Shown: piece after piece, positions 1-9,936 of the stretch
Position numbering within the stretch: the first letter of the stretch is position 1
How the letters are laid out: the number at the start of each line of letters is the position of its first letter
Assembly (NCBI GenBank): GCA_027487485.1
Contig: JAIYDN010000112.1
Span: 62,001 to 126,000 of the forward strand
Length of the DNA stretch: 64,000 nt
Source: Planctomycetaceae bacterium
GTDB lineage: Bacteria > Planctomycetota > Planctomycetia > Pirellulales > Pirellulaceae
Direction: 5' to 3'
Position numbers and translations under genes: made by a program
The notes under the pieces: model-generated
The model's input: the letters and a program-made list of their open reading frames with translations, nothing else
Told to the model about the DNA's origin: nothing
Database searches by the model: none

Positions 1-2359
1 TTCCTGAACCCGTTTTGCCCGCAATCAAAACGTGTTGGGCGGTTCCTTGCCCCAGTTTTAAAGAATGAGTTCTTCCGGAGTCCGCAATTCCAATGGGAAT
101 GGCAAGCCCATCAGCACTTCTCGCTTGTTGCCGTTCTTGCTCAGCAAGCTCGATCGATTCAAAGGGAATAACGCGTTTCCCAAGATTGGTAGTCGCTTCC
201 ACCTGATGCTCCATGAGCATTTTCAATCGCTCCTCGTCGGGCGGAGACTCGATCTGCAATTCAAATTCTTCCAAGTCAGGATGATCGATGGTTACCAAGG
301 CAGTTGGCGTATCGTCCCGTGTTGAAGGAGCAAAGTTGAGCTTCAAGCCAAACTCGCGCACCTTAGCCGGATCCGCAAAGGTGGGCCAAGCATGGGTGTC
401 CGATATCTGAAGAATAACCCCAACACCACATTTCCCGCCCGATGAGAGAATGGAACACAATGACTGCCATGCGTGATCATCGAGCCCAAACGGAAAATTG
501 GCCCAAACAATCAGCCGGTATGGTACAGCCATCGGCCCCGCGACTTGATTGTACTCGATCAAGTTCTTGTACTTGTCGCGCAGGCTCTGTTGGATGATAT
601 CTTCGACATGCCTAGCGGCAATCGACAACTGCTCTGCAATATGAATTGGCTGAGTCCATACGCGGTGATTGACAAGTGAGGGATCGACATCTGCCAAGGA
701 CATCAACCAAGAAAACTGCTTGCCCAACCCCTCGGGATCAATGATCGTGACATTGAGGCTGCCTGGCGGTAATGACGTTTCCGCCCGTAGCACGGTGTTG
801 CGAAGTAAATCATTCGAAGCTTGCTTGCAATCCGGATGCGTTTCCAGAATCAACGCTCCATGGGACAACAGATCAAAGAAGACAGGCCAACGCACTCCTT
901 CGTCAAGTCGCGTTTCTGGTAGCCCATCCAACGCAGGGCTGAATGAAGAATTGGGATCGATCTCTCCGATCGGCCACGCAAGAGAATTCCCTTCGCGGAC
1001 CCATGTTCCTTGACTAAAGCTTTCAGCGTTCCAAGTCGGAAACAAGTGCTCCCTTGCTTTTTGAAGATGCTCCATCCGCCCAACGGCTCCATCGCAACCA
1101 AGTCGCCAGCGATTCACAACCAACGCTTGCGATTCCACAAACCGGCTCTGCAGATCCTGAAGGCGCGATTCCAAACTGGACTTTGCCCGCTTAACTTCCT
1201 CGACCTGCTGTTTGGATAACTGCTCGACTTTGGGCTTGCGATCCGAATCGATTTTTCCATGCTGAGTCACTCGGGTCTGAGCAACCTTCTCTCGGAGCAA
1301 TGCACTATTGCGTTGAAGTGATGCCAGATTTTGATTGTAATCCTGCAACAAGCGTTCTCGATTGGCCCGATGGTCCGACTCCAACTTCGCTTGATTCTCA
1401 GCTGTCAAACGCTCGCGACGCGCAAGTTCATTTTGGTACGATGCATCCGCGATACGATGGCCAATCGCAAGTACTCGAAATGCCAATTGCTCTTGCTCCA
1501 CCACCGCAGGAAACAATCGCCGTATCGTTTTTGCGACCAACGGTGCGGTGCTGAAGTGCAGTAACGCTACAAACACAACCGACGCAACCACGCCTACCAA
1601 ACCAATGATAAGAGGCACGGCTGCAAAGGCCCAAGCCACCGCACCAGCAACGGCTCCTAAGACCAGCCCAAGACACAAGAACCAAATCGAGCCAACGAAC
1701 CGCACGATCGGATGAGACCGCAATCGATTCATCTCGCGCAGCATGTTTCCCTTGGCCGTCTCGAACCGTGCTGAAACTTGCTTGAGATCTTGGATGGTCG
1801 ATAGATCTTTGGTCGCTTCGTCCGAAAGCTTCCCTTCCAGACTCTGCAATTTCATATCGCCCGTTTTGAGCCCAACCCATTCGCGGCATTCATGAACCAG
1901 TTGGTCGAGCGACAATCGCTCCTGCTCGAGCTTCCCTTTGACGCTATCCTTCGTTTTTTGTAACGTCGAGCGGGAGTTCTCCAGATCCGTTTTAAGCTCC
2001 TCCGTAGCCGTTTCAAAACGGCTTTTCATGAGCCCTTTTTCTTGAATGAACGTCTTCTTCAGTTGCTTGGTTTGTTGCGACTCTTGATTTCTGCTGTGCA
2101 ACGTCTCACGCTCCGAGATGGCCAACTGCCGGTCCAGCAATTCATCCCAATTGGTCATCGACGCTCGATAGTCACTTGCATGCTTAGCCTGCATGTGATT
2201 TTGTTCAAGAGAATAGTCTTGCAACAACTGTTCTCGCCGAAGCTCTAAAGATTTTTGATCCACCGATCGAGATCGGACCAGCCTGTCAATTCTTGTTCGA
2301 AGGCCTCGGATGAGGCGAATTTGACGTCCAAACAATTTTCCTTGCAGGTGTCGGCTCAT
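1..2359 (-). CDS. FtsK/SpoIIIE-type ATPase, C-terminus beyond window
   Basis: Partial gene read leftwards and cut by the window start; about 786 residues are visible. It begins at the first ATG after an in-frame TGA (2423-2425). Residues 1-200 are charged and coiled-coil-like. Two hydrophobic segments follow at about 213-268, then a second coiled coil to about 400. Residues 410-700 resemble a first FtsK-like domain with no recognisable Walker A motif. A second domain begins near 740, and its Walker A (LIAGKTGSG) sits exactly at the window edge. The family pumps DNA or protein substrates using ATP. This layout, with coiled coils plus a dead first motor domain, differs from the division protein FtsK. 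The substrate cannot be told from here. No Shine-Dalgarno sequence is evident. Confidence 0.8.
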   Translation of the reverse strand, partial: MSRHLQGKLFGRQIRLIRGLRTRIDRLVRSRSVDQKSLELRREQLLQDYSLEQNHMQAKHASDYRASMTNWDELLDRQLAISERETLHSRNQESQQTKQLKKTFIQEKGLMKSRFETATEELKTDLENSRSTLQKTKDSVKGKLEQERLSLDQLVHECREWVGLKTGDMKLQSLEGKLSDEATKDLSTIQDLKQVSARFETAKGNMLREMNRLRSHPIVRFVGSIWFLCLGLVLGAVAGAVAWAFAAVPLIIGLVGVVASVVFVALLHFSTAPLVAKTIRRLFPAVVEQEQLAFRVLAIGHRIADASYQNELARRERLTAENQAKLESDHRANRERLLQDYNQNLASLQRNSALLREKVAQTRVTQHGKIDSDRKPKVEQLSKQQVEEVKRAKSSLESRLQDLQSRFVESQALVVNRWRLGCDGAVGRMEHLQKAREHLFPTWNAESFSQGTWVREGNSLAWPIGEIDPNSSFSPALDGLPETRLDEGVRWPVFFDLLSHGALILETHPDCKQASNDLLRNTVLRAETSLPPGSLNVTIIDPEGLGKQFSWLMSLADVDPSLVNHRVWTQPIHIAEQLSIAARHVEDIIQQSLRDKYKNLIEYNQVAGPMAVPYRLIVWANFPFGLDDHAWQSLCSILSSGGKCGVGVILQISDTHAWPTFADPAKVREFGLKLNFAPSTRDDTPTALVTIDHPDLEEFELQIESPPDEERLKMLMEHQVEATTNLGKRVIPFESIELAEQERQQARSADGLAIPIGIADSGRTHSLKLGQGTAQHVLIAGKTGSG

Positions 2360-2512
2360 GGTTTGAATTGCAATCGTTGAAGTGCGGCGAGCGATTTCGA
2401 TCCCGAAATTTTGCAGAGCAATTCATTGTACGCACAATCAGCGGAAAGAAACAAACATCTCGAAAGGGGGCAGAAATTTTCCGGGCCGCGTCCCCCTCAC
2501 CAAGCATGCTGA

Positions 2513-3544
2513 TCACTCGACCGACACGACCTCGCCACCGCTGCGTGTTCCCAAGGCCCGCCAAACTTGTTTGGTCGTGGTATTGCTAAAGCCTTGGACC
2601 GATCCATCCATCATGCAAACGTTGACCAGCCCTGTATGCCAACTTCTCGAAGTTAACACTGCATAACTTGTCCGAGTTAAGCTGGATCCTTCGGCCTGAG
2701 AACTGTAGTCAACGTTGTACAGAACGCCTCCAAAGGTGTAGGGAACTCGAGTATTGGGTGGAAGCGTCGTCGTGAACCCCGAATGGAAGTTATGCCCATT
2801 GGTCCATTCCGTCCGCCCCGTTCCTGTTCCGTCCGCCAAAATTCTGTCCTTTAGACCAGAATCGGCTACCGTCGCAACGTCTTGGATCGTCTCGGGAATA
2901 GCTGTTGAAGACGGGCCGGCATTTCGAGTGTACGCTTGCCAGGCATGCACTTCCGACGCCCACAACGTGTTGCTTGTTCCGTCCATAAAGGCCTGCATTC
3001 CAAGCATCGAATTTGGATGCGTTGCGCCATCGCCACCTTGCCGGGTCACGGGATTATAAACAAACCATGTTCCCAAGTTGAAAGCATAGGTGGTTGGAAA
3101 CAGATTCACATTCGAGGTATGCATCCGCTGAATCCCTGCTTTGGGATCCGAAGGGCAGCGATAGGTTGGGATCGATAGCCCACTCACAATGGGTTGCAAC
3201 GTCCAGGACACGGACATGTCCACTTGATTGGCTAACGCGTTCTGTTCCAAATAGGGGAACAGCCGGCCATGAATGCTCCACGAATTATTGTTGGTCCGAG
3301 TCGGATCGATGCAGACGCTGGGGGGGACGCGACGGGTCGCCGATTCATAGTTGAGCATCGCCAATCCGATTTGCTTCAGATTATTGCTGCACGACATCCG
3401 TCTGGCGGCCTCGCGAGCTGCCTGAACGGCCGGAAGCAGCAAGCCCACGAGAACACCAATGATCGCGATCACTACCAGCAACTCGACCAGAGTGAAGCCA
3501 AATTTAGAACCGACCTTCAGCTGGCGAAACCTAAAACAGATCAT
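2513..3544 (-). CDS. DUF1559 pseudopilin-like protein (H-X9-DG C-terminus)
   Basis: Exported, pilin-like protein of the very large planctomycete DUF1559 family. The start chosen (3544) places a short basic leader and the prepilin cleavage site ([10 protein letters not shown]) at the N-terminus. The open frame continues up to 3721, but that extension lacks family character. After cleavage come a hydrophobic helix ([16 protein letters not shown]), the usual AREAARR segment and a C-terminal globular DUF1559 domain. The C-terminus has [12 protein letters not shown], the H-X9-DG motif. The length of 343 residues is typical. It should be processed by a prepilin peptidase such as the one at 25331-26569. 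The biological role of the family is unsettled. It stands alone, 153 bases upstream of the FtsK-like gene. Confidence 0.88.
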   Translation of the reverse strand: MICFRFRQLKVGSKFGFTLVELLVVIAIIGVLVGLLLPAVQAAREAARRMSCSNNLKQIGLAMLNYESATRRVPPSVCIDPTRTNNNSWSIHGRLFPYLEQNALANQVDMSVSWTLQPIVSGLSIPTYRCPSDPKAGIQRMHTSNVNLFPTTYAFNLGTWFVYNPVTRQGGDGATHPNSMLGMQAFMDGTSNTLWASEVHAWQAYTRNAGPSSTAIPETIQDVATVADSGLKDRILADGTGTGRTEWTNGHNFHSGFTTTLPPNTRVPYTFGGVLYNVDYSSQAEGSSLTRTSYAVLTSRSWHTGLVNVCMMDGSVQGFSNTTTKQVWRALGTRSGGEVVSVE

Positions 3545-3736
3545 ACGATTGCACCCAATTCCCAAAACGACCCTATTCCTGGAACCCACTCCAGAGACAT
3601 TATGGTTTGGAAACCGAGGCGACGAGAAGGGGAATCGCAGGCCACGAACAAAGTTTGTCCACCCAGGTGTGTCGTAGCCCGCCCCGGAGCTCATTTGGAA
3701 AAATGAGCCAGATTCGTCCAAGAAGCTAGTATGATT

Positions 3737-4714
3737 TTACTTACCTAAAGTTTTGCTTAGCCAAGCCGAAGCATGAGCCGTCCAGTCGGTTACTGGCACT
3801 CCGTCTACGTGCCGTAGACCGTACCCATGGCCGCCGAACGCGTACATGTGAAGCTCGCAAATCACTCCGACCTTCTTGAGCTCCGTGGCTAGGCACAAAC
3901 TGCTCAGTGGCGTTACGGGATCATCCCATGCATGCACGAAGAAAGTTGGAGGAGTGTCCTTGGTTGGCTTTAGTTCATCCAGCAATTCAACCCCTGTTCC
4001 TGTAAGGTACGCAGGATAAATCAGTAATGCGAAATCAGGGCGGCACGACAGCTTGTCGGCGTCGTCCACCGCTTCATACTTCGTCTCATTGAATTGGAGC
4101 GCGCCTCGTGCGGCAACTTCTCCACCTGCCGAAAAACCTAAGACCCCAATTTTTGCAGGATCAAGTCCAAGCTCTTTCGCGGATGATCGCACAACCCGGA
4201 CGGCTCTTTGCACGTCTTGCAATGCGGCTTGGCATTTGAAATCAGGCGTCCTTGTAGGCACACGATACTTCAATACGATCCCCGTAATACCGATCGAGTT
4301 CAACCATTGAGCGACTTCGACCCCTTCGAGATCGTAGGCCAACAGACGATGTGCTCCACCTGGACAGATAATGACGGACGCGCCGGTATCAATTGATGCC
4401 TCGGGCTTGTAAATCGCCAACTCCGGCTTGGATACGTTCGTCAAAAGATAGATCGCCTTGCCGGCAACAAACCGAGTACCACCTTCGGTGAACTCGCTTT
4501 CCGCAGGTGCGTCCGCAGGCTCGCCGGGAGCAAGCTTGGGCCAAACGGGAACGACCTTCGGATCAGCAGCATAAACACTCGCCTGAATGCAACTCAGAAA
4601 AAGAATCATGGCTTGGACGCTCAGCGTGCCTAAGCCCTTCCAAGTTGCACTGCTCGTAATGGCTTTATTGCAGACGCGATGGATGCTCGCGCAAAAAGAT
4701 GATCGAAGACTCAT
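3737..4714 (-). CDS. Secreted alpha/beta hydrolase, acetyl-xylan-esterase-like
   Basis: A 325-residue exported hydrolase. A long N-terminal stretch ends in a hydrophobic core and an Ala-rich cleavage site (ASVYA-ADP, near residue 49). An alternative start at the internal Met 36 (4609) would give a conventional signal peptide. The fold is shown by the oxyanion segment CPGGAH, the nucleophile elbow GFSAGG, an acid in HAWDDPVTP and the catalytic histidine in GGHGYGL, in the right order. The family includes acetyl-xylan esterases and related carboxylesterases that remove acyl groups from polysaccharides. The exact substrate cannot be read. No operon partner is close; the next gene downstream is the pseudopilin in the same orientation, about 190 bases away. 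Confidence 0.82.
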   Translation of the reverse strand: MSLRSSFCASIHRVCNKAITSSATWKGLGTLSVQAMILFLSCIQASVYAADPKVVPVWPKLAPGEPADAPAESEFTEGGTRFVAGKAIYLLTNVSKPELAIYKPEASIDTGASVIICPGGAHRLLAYDLEGVEVAQWLNSIGITGIVLKYRVPTRTPDFKCQAALQDVQRAVRVVRSSAKELGLDPAKIGVLGFSAGGEVAARGALQFNETKYEAVDDADKLSCRPDFALLIYPAYLTGTGVELLDELKPTKDTPPTFFVHAWDDPVTPLSSLCLATELKKVGVICELHMYAFGGHGYGLRHVDGVPVTDWTAHASAWLSKTLGK

Positions 4715-4900
4715 GGAAAGAACTCTCGTTTCTGGAGGGAAAGGATTCGGAGGTGGGAAGAGACATCTCTATGCGAGAAACCCTTCATCATTGTAATGCA
4801 AGGCCGCTCGAATAACACCTCTGTGGATCGCTAGTTTCTACCGCAGGCCGCGCTCGCACCTTCCGGTTGCTCCAACGAAAAAAGGCCGCCAACATTTCCC

Positions 4901-6106
4901 CTAAACTTCTTTCAAAGCTTGTTGTTGAAAAAGCGAACTAGCTATCTCGCTCCAGTTTTTGGGTACCGATGTTACGACATGCGTTTTCAAAAGCTCCTCA
5001 CGCTGCTTTTGAAACCATGATGTCACTAAACCGATGGTTTCTTCATGACGCAGATACCCAGCCCCTACGGAACCTGCGCTACTATGCCATCTAGCAAGCT
5101 GAGTTCTCAAGGATCGCCATTGGGTCGCATTCTTGGGACGAGCCATCGCGGCTTCCACTCCCCCTTTGCGGATCAAGTACCAAATATCGCGACCATCCAT
5201 TCCTTTGATCTCGTATAGGAACGAGTAGTTTTCACGCGCTCGCTTTAGTCCCGCCAAACGATTGGCCAACCAGCGTAGGATTCGAACATCCTCTCGCATG
5301 CGCGCAGCATGTTCGAAATGCTGTCCTGCAGAGGCCTTGATCATATGTTGTTCCACTTGCCTGATCACGTCGGTCGACTGGGCAGTTAGAAAAGAAATAC
5401 CTTTCTCCACTTGTTCGCTGTACTGCTGCCGACCGCAAGTCCGCAAGCAAGGGGCAAGGCAAGTGCCAATCTCTTGCCGGACACAACCGGCTCGCATCTC
5501 CAGATCGAATAGCTGAAGTTGATTGGTGAAAAGCATCGGCGTTTTCGAACTGCAATCTCTGAGCAGATAAAGTCGATTCAGAATTTCGACAGCGCGGCTT
5601 AAGTTTCCGACACCGAAAAAAGGCCCTTGGCAACTCCTGGCATCGGGTTCAAATTGGCGGCTCAAATAAAACTGTTCCGCCGGTCCGTTGCCAAGACAAA
5701 CAAACGCTTGCTGCTGGCGCTTCGGCATTCCGACGACGTTCATCCTAGGTTGAAAGCGTCGAATCAGCATTTGCTCACGCAACAGGGCTGCGAAATCGCT
5801 GGGCTGCTTCTCCCAGACAATCGTTTCGGCATTCTGAACGATGCGCCCCGCCTTTTCGTCCGAGTTGTTCGGCATGAAGTAGCTTAGAAGACGATTCCGT
5901 AGCAGCTTCGATTTGCCAACGTAAATCAGCTTGCCCGTGGCATCGAGCATGCCATAAACACCTGGCATCTTGGGCGCGTACTGGGACACCAACGATTTCA
6001 GTTCTTCAGTTCGCTGAGCCGAAATCCTGGCCAGCTCCGAGAGCCCATAAGGCATCAACGGGTCATCCCCAAAATCAACGAAGGTGTCCTGCCAATTCGC
6101 GTCCAT
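4901..6106 (-). CDS. UvrC-like GIY-YIG nuclease lacking the C-terminal nuclease domain
   Basis: A 401-residue relative of excinuclease subunit C. The N-terminal GIY-YIG nuclease domain is clear: G49-V-Y, Y62-V-G-K, the basic residues following it, Glu111 and Asn123. It is followed by a UvrC-type Cys segment (GTCLAPCLRTCG, near residue 215) and a UVR helical hairpin (about 240-280) that in UvrC contacts UvrB. The RNase H-like endonuclease and the helix-hairpin-helix region of full UvrC (about 600 residues) are absent. The build is closest to Cho-type 3-prime incision nucleases, though longer than E. coli Cho (about 295). It probably makes a single incision in damaged DNA. No uvr partner gene is in the window. 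Confidence 0.8.
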   Translation of the reverse strand: MDANWQDTFVDFGDDPLMPYGLSELARISAQRTEELKSLVSQYAPKMPGVYGMLDATGKLIYVGKSKLLRNRLLSYFMPNNSDEKAGRIVQNAETIVWEKQPSDFAALLREQMLIRRFQPRMNVVGMPKRQQQAFVCLGNGPAEQFYLSRQFEPDARSCQGPFFGVGNLSRAVEILNRLYLLRDCSSKTPMLFTNQLQLFDLEMRAGCVRQEIGTCLAPCLRTCGRQQYSEQVEKGISFLTAQSTDVIRQVEQHMIKASAGQHFEHAARMREDVRILRWLANRLAGLKRARENYSFLYEIKGMDGRDIWYLIRKGGVEAAMARPKNATQWRSLRTQLARWHSSAGSVGAGYLRHEETIGLVTSWFQKQREELLKTHVVTSVPKNWSEIASSLFQQQALKEV

Positions 6107-6240
6107 GCTTATTCCGTTACCAAACTCCCTGCTCGATTTGTAGTCACCAAGAAAAGAACCGTATCACTCGGACATCCGCCGGTGGAATAGTGTTACGCTG
6201 GCACTTGAGCACGAAGATTGCGTGGAAGTGCGACGGATCA

Positions 6241-7557
6241 CTATGCTAACGGATGAACCACTAACCCGGAAACCAATTTGGGATAGAAGTACGTGCTTTT
6301 GGCGGGCATGCGTTCTTGATGCAATGATACCGTTTGAATGTGTTCGATCGTGGCTGGCATTACCATTGCCGCAATCGGATAGTCAAAGCCCCCTTCCAAT
6401 TTTCCATTCAACCCATCGATGACTTCTTGAACCAGATGAACATACGTAGGCTTTGGCATTTCTTTCAGCCCCAGCAAATCCTCAAATATCAATCGATGAA
6501 GAACGGCCACGCCTAAGCTTTGCCATTCCTGGGAATACTCGGATGCTAACACCGCCATGCGATCCGCAGCTTCTTGCTTGGCGGAAATTCGAGTCCATTC
6601 GCCCGATGCTTTCGAATAAATGGCCATGATCAACTGCTCATCCAAGCGGTTCATCTCGGCCCATACAGCCCCCGAACTCTCAGGCCCCGCACCTACAATC
6701 TCACAATCGAAATAAGGGGATAGCTTTTCGTGCAATTCAGCCGTGGTCAGTGCAGGCGCTCCACTTAGTAAACGATGAGTTGGCAAAACAACTAATCCGG
6801 GATCACTCATGCTGACCAACATGGTCAATACAAAATTTGCAGGATGAGGATCCGGCAGCGGCGATTGCGCATTCAGTTCGTCTCGATAATTGCAAGCGGT
6901 CTCGTAGCGATGGTGTCCATCAGCCACAAACATATCTTTTTCGTCAATCAATGCCATGACTTGCTGAATCGTTTTGACATCGCTGACTGGCCACATTCGG
7001 TGCACTACCCCCAAGTGGTCCGTCGCTTCCAGACCATGCACCCCGGCTATTTTTTGATCCAGTAGATTTTGAATCTCATTTTCGGAATCAGGATACAAGC
7101 CAAAAATCTGCGACAAGTTGGCTTGCGTGGCTCGCGTTAATCGAAGCCGGTCATCTTTGGCTTTAGCATGCGTCTGCTCATGAGGGTAAATCTTCCCTTC
7201 TCCAAATCGTTCCAAACGAACTCGAGCCATAAACCCTCGCCGAGTTCGTTTCACACCACCGATTTCAAATTCCTGGTGGTAGACGTAAATCGCCGGATCT
7301 GGCTCCGTCTGAAAAATCCCCTCGGTTCGCCAAGAGCGATAAATACGAGCCGCTCGCTGGTAGATCGCATTGTCGTCTAAGTCCTGCTCCTCGCGGCGAT
7401 TCAATTCCAATCGCAAGAAATTGAAGGGAGAAAGTCCGTACAGATGATTCTGCAGCTCGGAGTCAACCACGTCATAGGGGGGCGCAATGCAATCGGAAAG
7501 GGAGCCCACTTGCGCTAAATTGTAACGAAGGCCTCTAAAAGCTTGGATTTTGGGCAT
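6241..7557 (-). CDS. DUF1015 family protein
   Basis: A 438-residue soluble protein with the hallmarks of DUF1015 (PF06245): an N-terminal F-RGLRYN segment, APPYDVV near residue 26, the highly conserved KIYPHEQTHAKAKDDR block near residue 120, and ADGHHRYETA near residue 210. The length is normal for the family. The invariant His, Lys and Asp residues suggest a phosphate- or nucleotide-handling enzyme, but I know of no settled reaction. It has no signal peptide or membrane segments. The gene lies just downstream of tRNA-Gln and its terminator, so it probably has its own promoter between 7558 and 7580 or escapes that terminator. Confidence 0.85.
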   Translation of the reverse strand: MPKIQAFRGLRYNLAQVGSLSDCIAPPYDVVDSELQNHLYGLSPFNFLRLELNRREEQDLDDNAIYQRAARIYRSWRTEGIFQTEPDPAIYVYHQEFEIGGVKRTRRGFMARVRLERFGEGKIYPHEQTHAKAKDDRLRLTRATQANLSQIFGLYPDSENEIQNLLDQKIAGVHGLEATDHLGVVHRMWPVSDVKTIQQVMALIDEKDMFVADGHHRYETACNYRDELNAQSPLPDPHPANFVLTMLVSMSDPGLVVLPTHRLLSGAPALTTAELHEKLSPYFDCEIVGAGPESSGAVWAEMNRLDEQLIMAIYSKASGEWTRISAKQEAADRMAVLASEYSQEWQSLGVAVLHRLIFEDLLGLKEMPKPTYVHLVQEVIDGLNGKLEGGFDYPIAAMVMPATIEHIQTVSLHQERMPAKSTYFYPKLVSGLVVHPLA

Positions 7558-7579
7558 GATAATGTTCGGGTGAGACCAT

Positions 7580-7608
7580 AAAAAAAGCCCGGCACGAAGA
7601 CCGGGCTT
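7580..7608 (-). terminator. Rho-independent terminator of tRNA-Gln
   Basis: On the minus strand, AAGCCCGG and CCGGGCTT form an 8-bp stem around an 8-base loop containing UUCG, followed by a run of seven U residues. It lies 16 bases beyond the 3-prime end of tRNA-Gln and before the DUF1015 start. Confidence 0.9.
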
Positions 7609-7623
7609 GAGTTGTCAAAAAAG

Positions 7624-7695
7624 CTACCCCGCTAGGACTCGAACCTAGAATAAGTGAACCAAAATCACTTGTGTTGCCAATTACACCACGGGGCA
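7624..7695 (-). tRNA. tRNA-Gln (anticodon UUG)
   Basis: A 72-base cloverleaf read on the minus strand. The acceptor arms TGCCCCG and CGGGGTA pair with one G-T. The D-arm is GTGT/ACAC. The anticodon stem is AGTGA/TCACT with loop TTTTGGT, giving anticodon TTG (Gln, CAA). The T-arm is CTAGG-TTCGAGT-CCTAG. The discriminator is G and the CCA end is not encoded. A strong terminator follows immediately. Confidence 0.95.
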
Positions 7696-7894
7696 GTAAC
7701 TTTCGACAAGAAAGCCGAGTTTCCTCGCTTTCATTCCACGAAGTGTAGCCAACCTTGGGAAGCTTGACAACGGTACTTTTGCCTTCGAAAACCAATCATT
7801 CTCGGCTTTTTTGCGATTGGGCTGCGGACACTAGCCCGTGGTGGACTCCACAAATCATTCACACCCATGAAATCCTGAGCTCGCAAGTACTCTT

Positions 7895-9238
7895 TTAAAT
7901 TCCTGTGTAGTTGAAAGGAGTGATCTGCATCAACTCTGCCCGAACCGGTTCGCTCACATTCAATCGCGAGATGAAACCACGGATCGCGCTTTCATCGATG
8001 GCTTGATTGGTTCGTGTCAGATCCTTCAATGCTTCGTAGGGCTCGGGATAGCCCTCCCGACGCAGAATGGTCTGAATGGCTTCTGCGACTACCGCCCAAT
8101 TGGCTTCCAAGTCTGCATGAATCGCGGGCTCGTTCAGCAAAATCTTCGAAAGGCCCTTCATGAGCGAACGGAATGCTATCATCGAATGTGCAACCGGGAC
8201 GCCAATGTTTCGCAACACGGTGGAATCGGTGAGATCTCGCTGCAATCGCGAAATCGGTAGCTTGCCGCTCAAGTGCTCCAACAAGGCGTTGGCGATCCCG
8301 AAATTTCCCTCCGCATTTTCAAAATCGATCGGATTCACTTTATGCGGCATGGCCGACGAACCTACCTCCCCCGCTTTGATCTGCTGGCGAAAGTAATTCA
8401 TGGAAATGTAGGTCCAGAAGTCGCGACAAAGATCGATCAGGATCGTATTGATCCGCTTCAAAGCGTCGAAGTAAGCTGCCAAATGATCATAATGCTCGAT
8501 CTGAGTCGTCGGGTACGATCGCTTCAAACCCAGCGACGCAACAAACCGGTCTCCAAAATCGTTCCAATTGACCGACGGATAAGCAACGTGATGCGCATTG
8601 AAATTTCCAGTCGCACCGCCAAACTTGGCTGCGAAAGGAATCTGCGCGAGCAAAACGAGCTGCTGTCGAACTCGTTCGGAAAACACCTGGATCTCCTTGC
8701 CGAGCCTGGTGGGTGACGCTGGCTGACCATGAGTCCTCGCCAACATCGGGACCTCTTTCCAACTCGTCGCCAGTTCGTCTAGCCGGCTCAACAACGCCAT
8801 GATTTGAGGCAAAACAACATTCTCGTGAGCCTCTTTCAACAACAACGGAGTGGCTGTATTGTTGACATCTTGAGAGGTCAAACCAAAGTGCACAAACTCC
8901 TTGATGGCTCCCAGCCCCAATGCATCTAGCTTGCTTTTCACGAAGTATTCAACCGCTTTGACGTCGTGATTGGTCGTCTTTTCAATTTCCTTGACGGCCA
9001 CCGCATCCTGTTCGCAAAAATTTCGATAAATCGCTTCCCGAAGCGGCTCGAAATGACTTTCCGTCAACGGAGCAAGTTGAGGCAACGGCACTTGGCTCAA
9101 GGAAATCAAATACTCCGTCTCGATCCGCAGCCGATATTGGATCAGCGCCCCTTCGGAAAAGTACTGACCAAGTTCTTGCGTTTGCTTGGAATAACGGCCA
9201 TCGATCGGCGAGATGGCCCAAAGCGATTGTTGCGACAT
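7895..9238 (-). CDS. purB: Adenylosuccinate lyase
   Basis: Catalyses two steps of purine synthesis: SAICAR to AICAR, and adenylosuccinate to AMP, each releasing fumarate. The start at 9238 gives a 447-residue protein beginning MSQQSLWAISPIDGRYS, which matches the N-terminus of the long E. coli-type PurB (about 456). The open frame runs on to 9451, but that extension is not family-like. The signature loop GSSAMPHKVNP and the substrate histidine segments (TSQDVNNTA, ARTHGQPASP) are present, as is the C-terminal basic RLQRDLTDS segment. It is monocistronic and divergent from the lipoprotein cluster. It stops about 200 bases before tRNA-Gln, read in the same direction. Confidence 0.96.
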   Translation of the reverse strand: MSQQSLWAISPIDGRYSKQTQELGQYFSEGALIQYRLRIETEYLISLSQVPLPQLAPLTESHFEPLREAIYRNFCEQDAVAVKEIEKTTNHDVKAVEYFVKSKLDALGLGAIKEFVHFGLTSQDVNNTATPLLLKEAHENVVLPQIMALLSRLDELATSWKEVPMLARTHGQPASPTRLGKEIQVFSERVRQQLVLLAQIPFAAKFGGATGNFNAHHVAYPSVNWNDFGDRFVASLGLKRSYPTTQIEHYDHLAAYFDALKRINTILIDLCRDFWTYISMNYFRQQIKAGEVGSSAMPHKVNPIDFENAEGNFGIANALLEHLSGKLPISRLQRDLTDSTVLRNIGVPVAHSMIAFRSLMKGLSKILLNEPAIHADLEANWAVVAEAIQTILRREGYPEPYEALKDLTRTNQAIDESAIRGFISRLNVSEPVRAELMQITPFNYTGI

Positions 9239-9439
9239 AAGTTTGGAACAAAAATACCCAAAGGATGCAATCGCCGGAAACGATCGCTGGAAAGACAGCA
9301 ATCTACCGTTTTTCCAGTTCCTTGGAAATTGGCGTAGACGCCATGAATCAAGATCTGCGAATCTCCATCCGTTCCAGGAACGCCACCGTTCCAAGAACAG
9401 AGAATGGTCCAATGGCCAAGTTGCGAAAAGGTCGGAAGC

Positions 9440-9757
9440 ATGAAGAAACATCAGTTAGTGAGCATCTGTTCGTTGGGCGTTACGATGTCTGCATTCTTGG
9501 GATGCGCCAGCAAGAATAACTGCCCCCCCTATCCCGTCTACCCACAGCAATACCAGCAGGCATATCCCTACAATTATGCCGGGCAGCCGGGTGGTCAACC
9601 GATTCAGCCTGGCCCGATGGTGGGCCAACCCCCTATGGGACAAGCCCCCATGGGCCAGCCACCGATGGGGCAACCTGTCTATCCCACTCAGCAATTCCAG
9701 GGTCAGCCCTACTACGGTGCGCCACCCAACACTGGAACCCCTATGATTGGCAGGTAA
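9440..9757 (+). CDS. Small Pro/Gln/Gly-rich lipoprotein
   Basis: A 105-residue protein starting MKKHQLV, with AAGG about ten bases upstream of the start. The signal sequence ends in a lipobox-like FLGC, so the mature protein should be lipidated at Cys 22 (approximately). The mature part is low-complexity: Tyr/Gln-rich first, then repeats of the type G-QPPMGQ-APMGQPPMGQP. This is a surface or periplasmic linker-like composition common in planctomycete secreted proteins, with no enzymatic domain. It is the first gene of the plus-strand cluster but is separated from the next gene by 259 bases with its own leader hairpins, so co-transcription is uncertain. Confidence 0.7.
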   Translation: MKKHQLVSICSLGVTMSAFLGCASKNNCPPYPVYPQQYQQAYPYNYAGQPGGQPIQPGPMVGQPPMGQAPMGQPPMGQPVYPTQQFQGQPYYGAPPNTGTPMIGR

Positions 9758-9936
9758 TCGCCCTTTCCGTGCAAAGGCCCTGTTGGCAATCGATCTCATA
9801 ATGCATGCGTTTCCCGAAACGCCTCGACTGTAACGATTGATTCGGTCGCATGCTTTCTCTCTGAAACTCCTCCTGCCTTCGATTGAAATTTTCCGCAGGT
9901 GCGAATCTCCATCCTCCGAGAATTAGTCCCGGATGC

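Noticed and set aside
65-2248. Several plus-strand and out-of-frame minus-strand open frames
   Set aside because: They lie antisense or out of frame to a continuous minus-strand FtsK-type frame with a Walker A motif and have no protein-like features.
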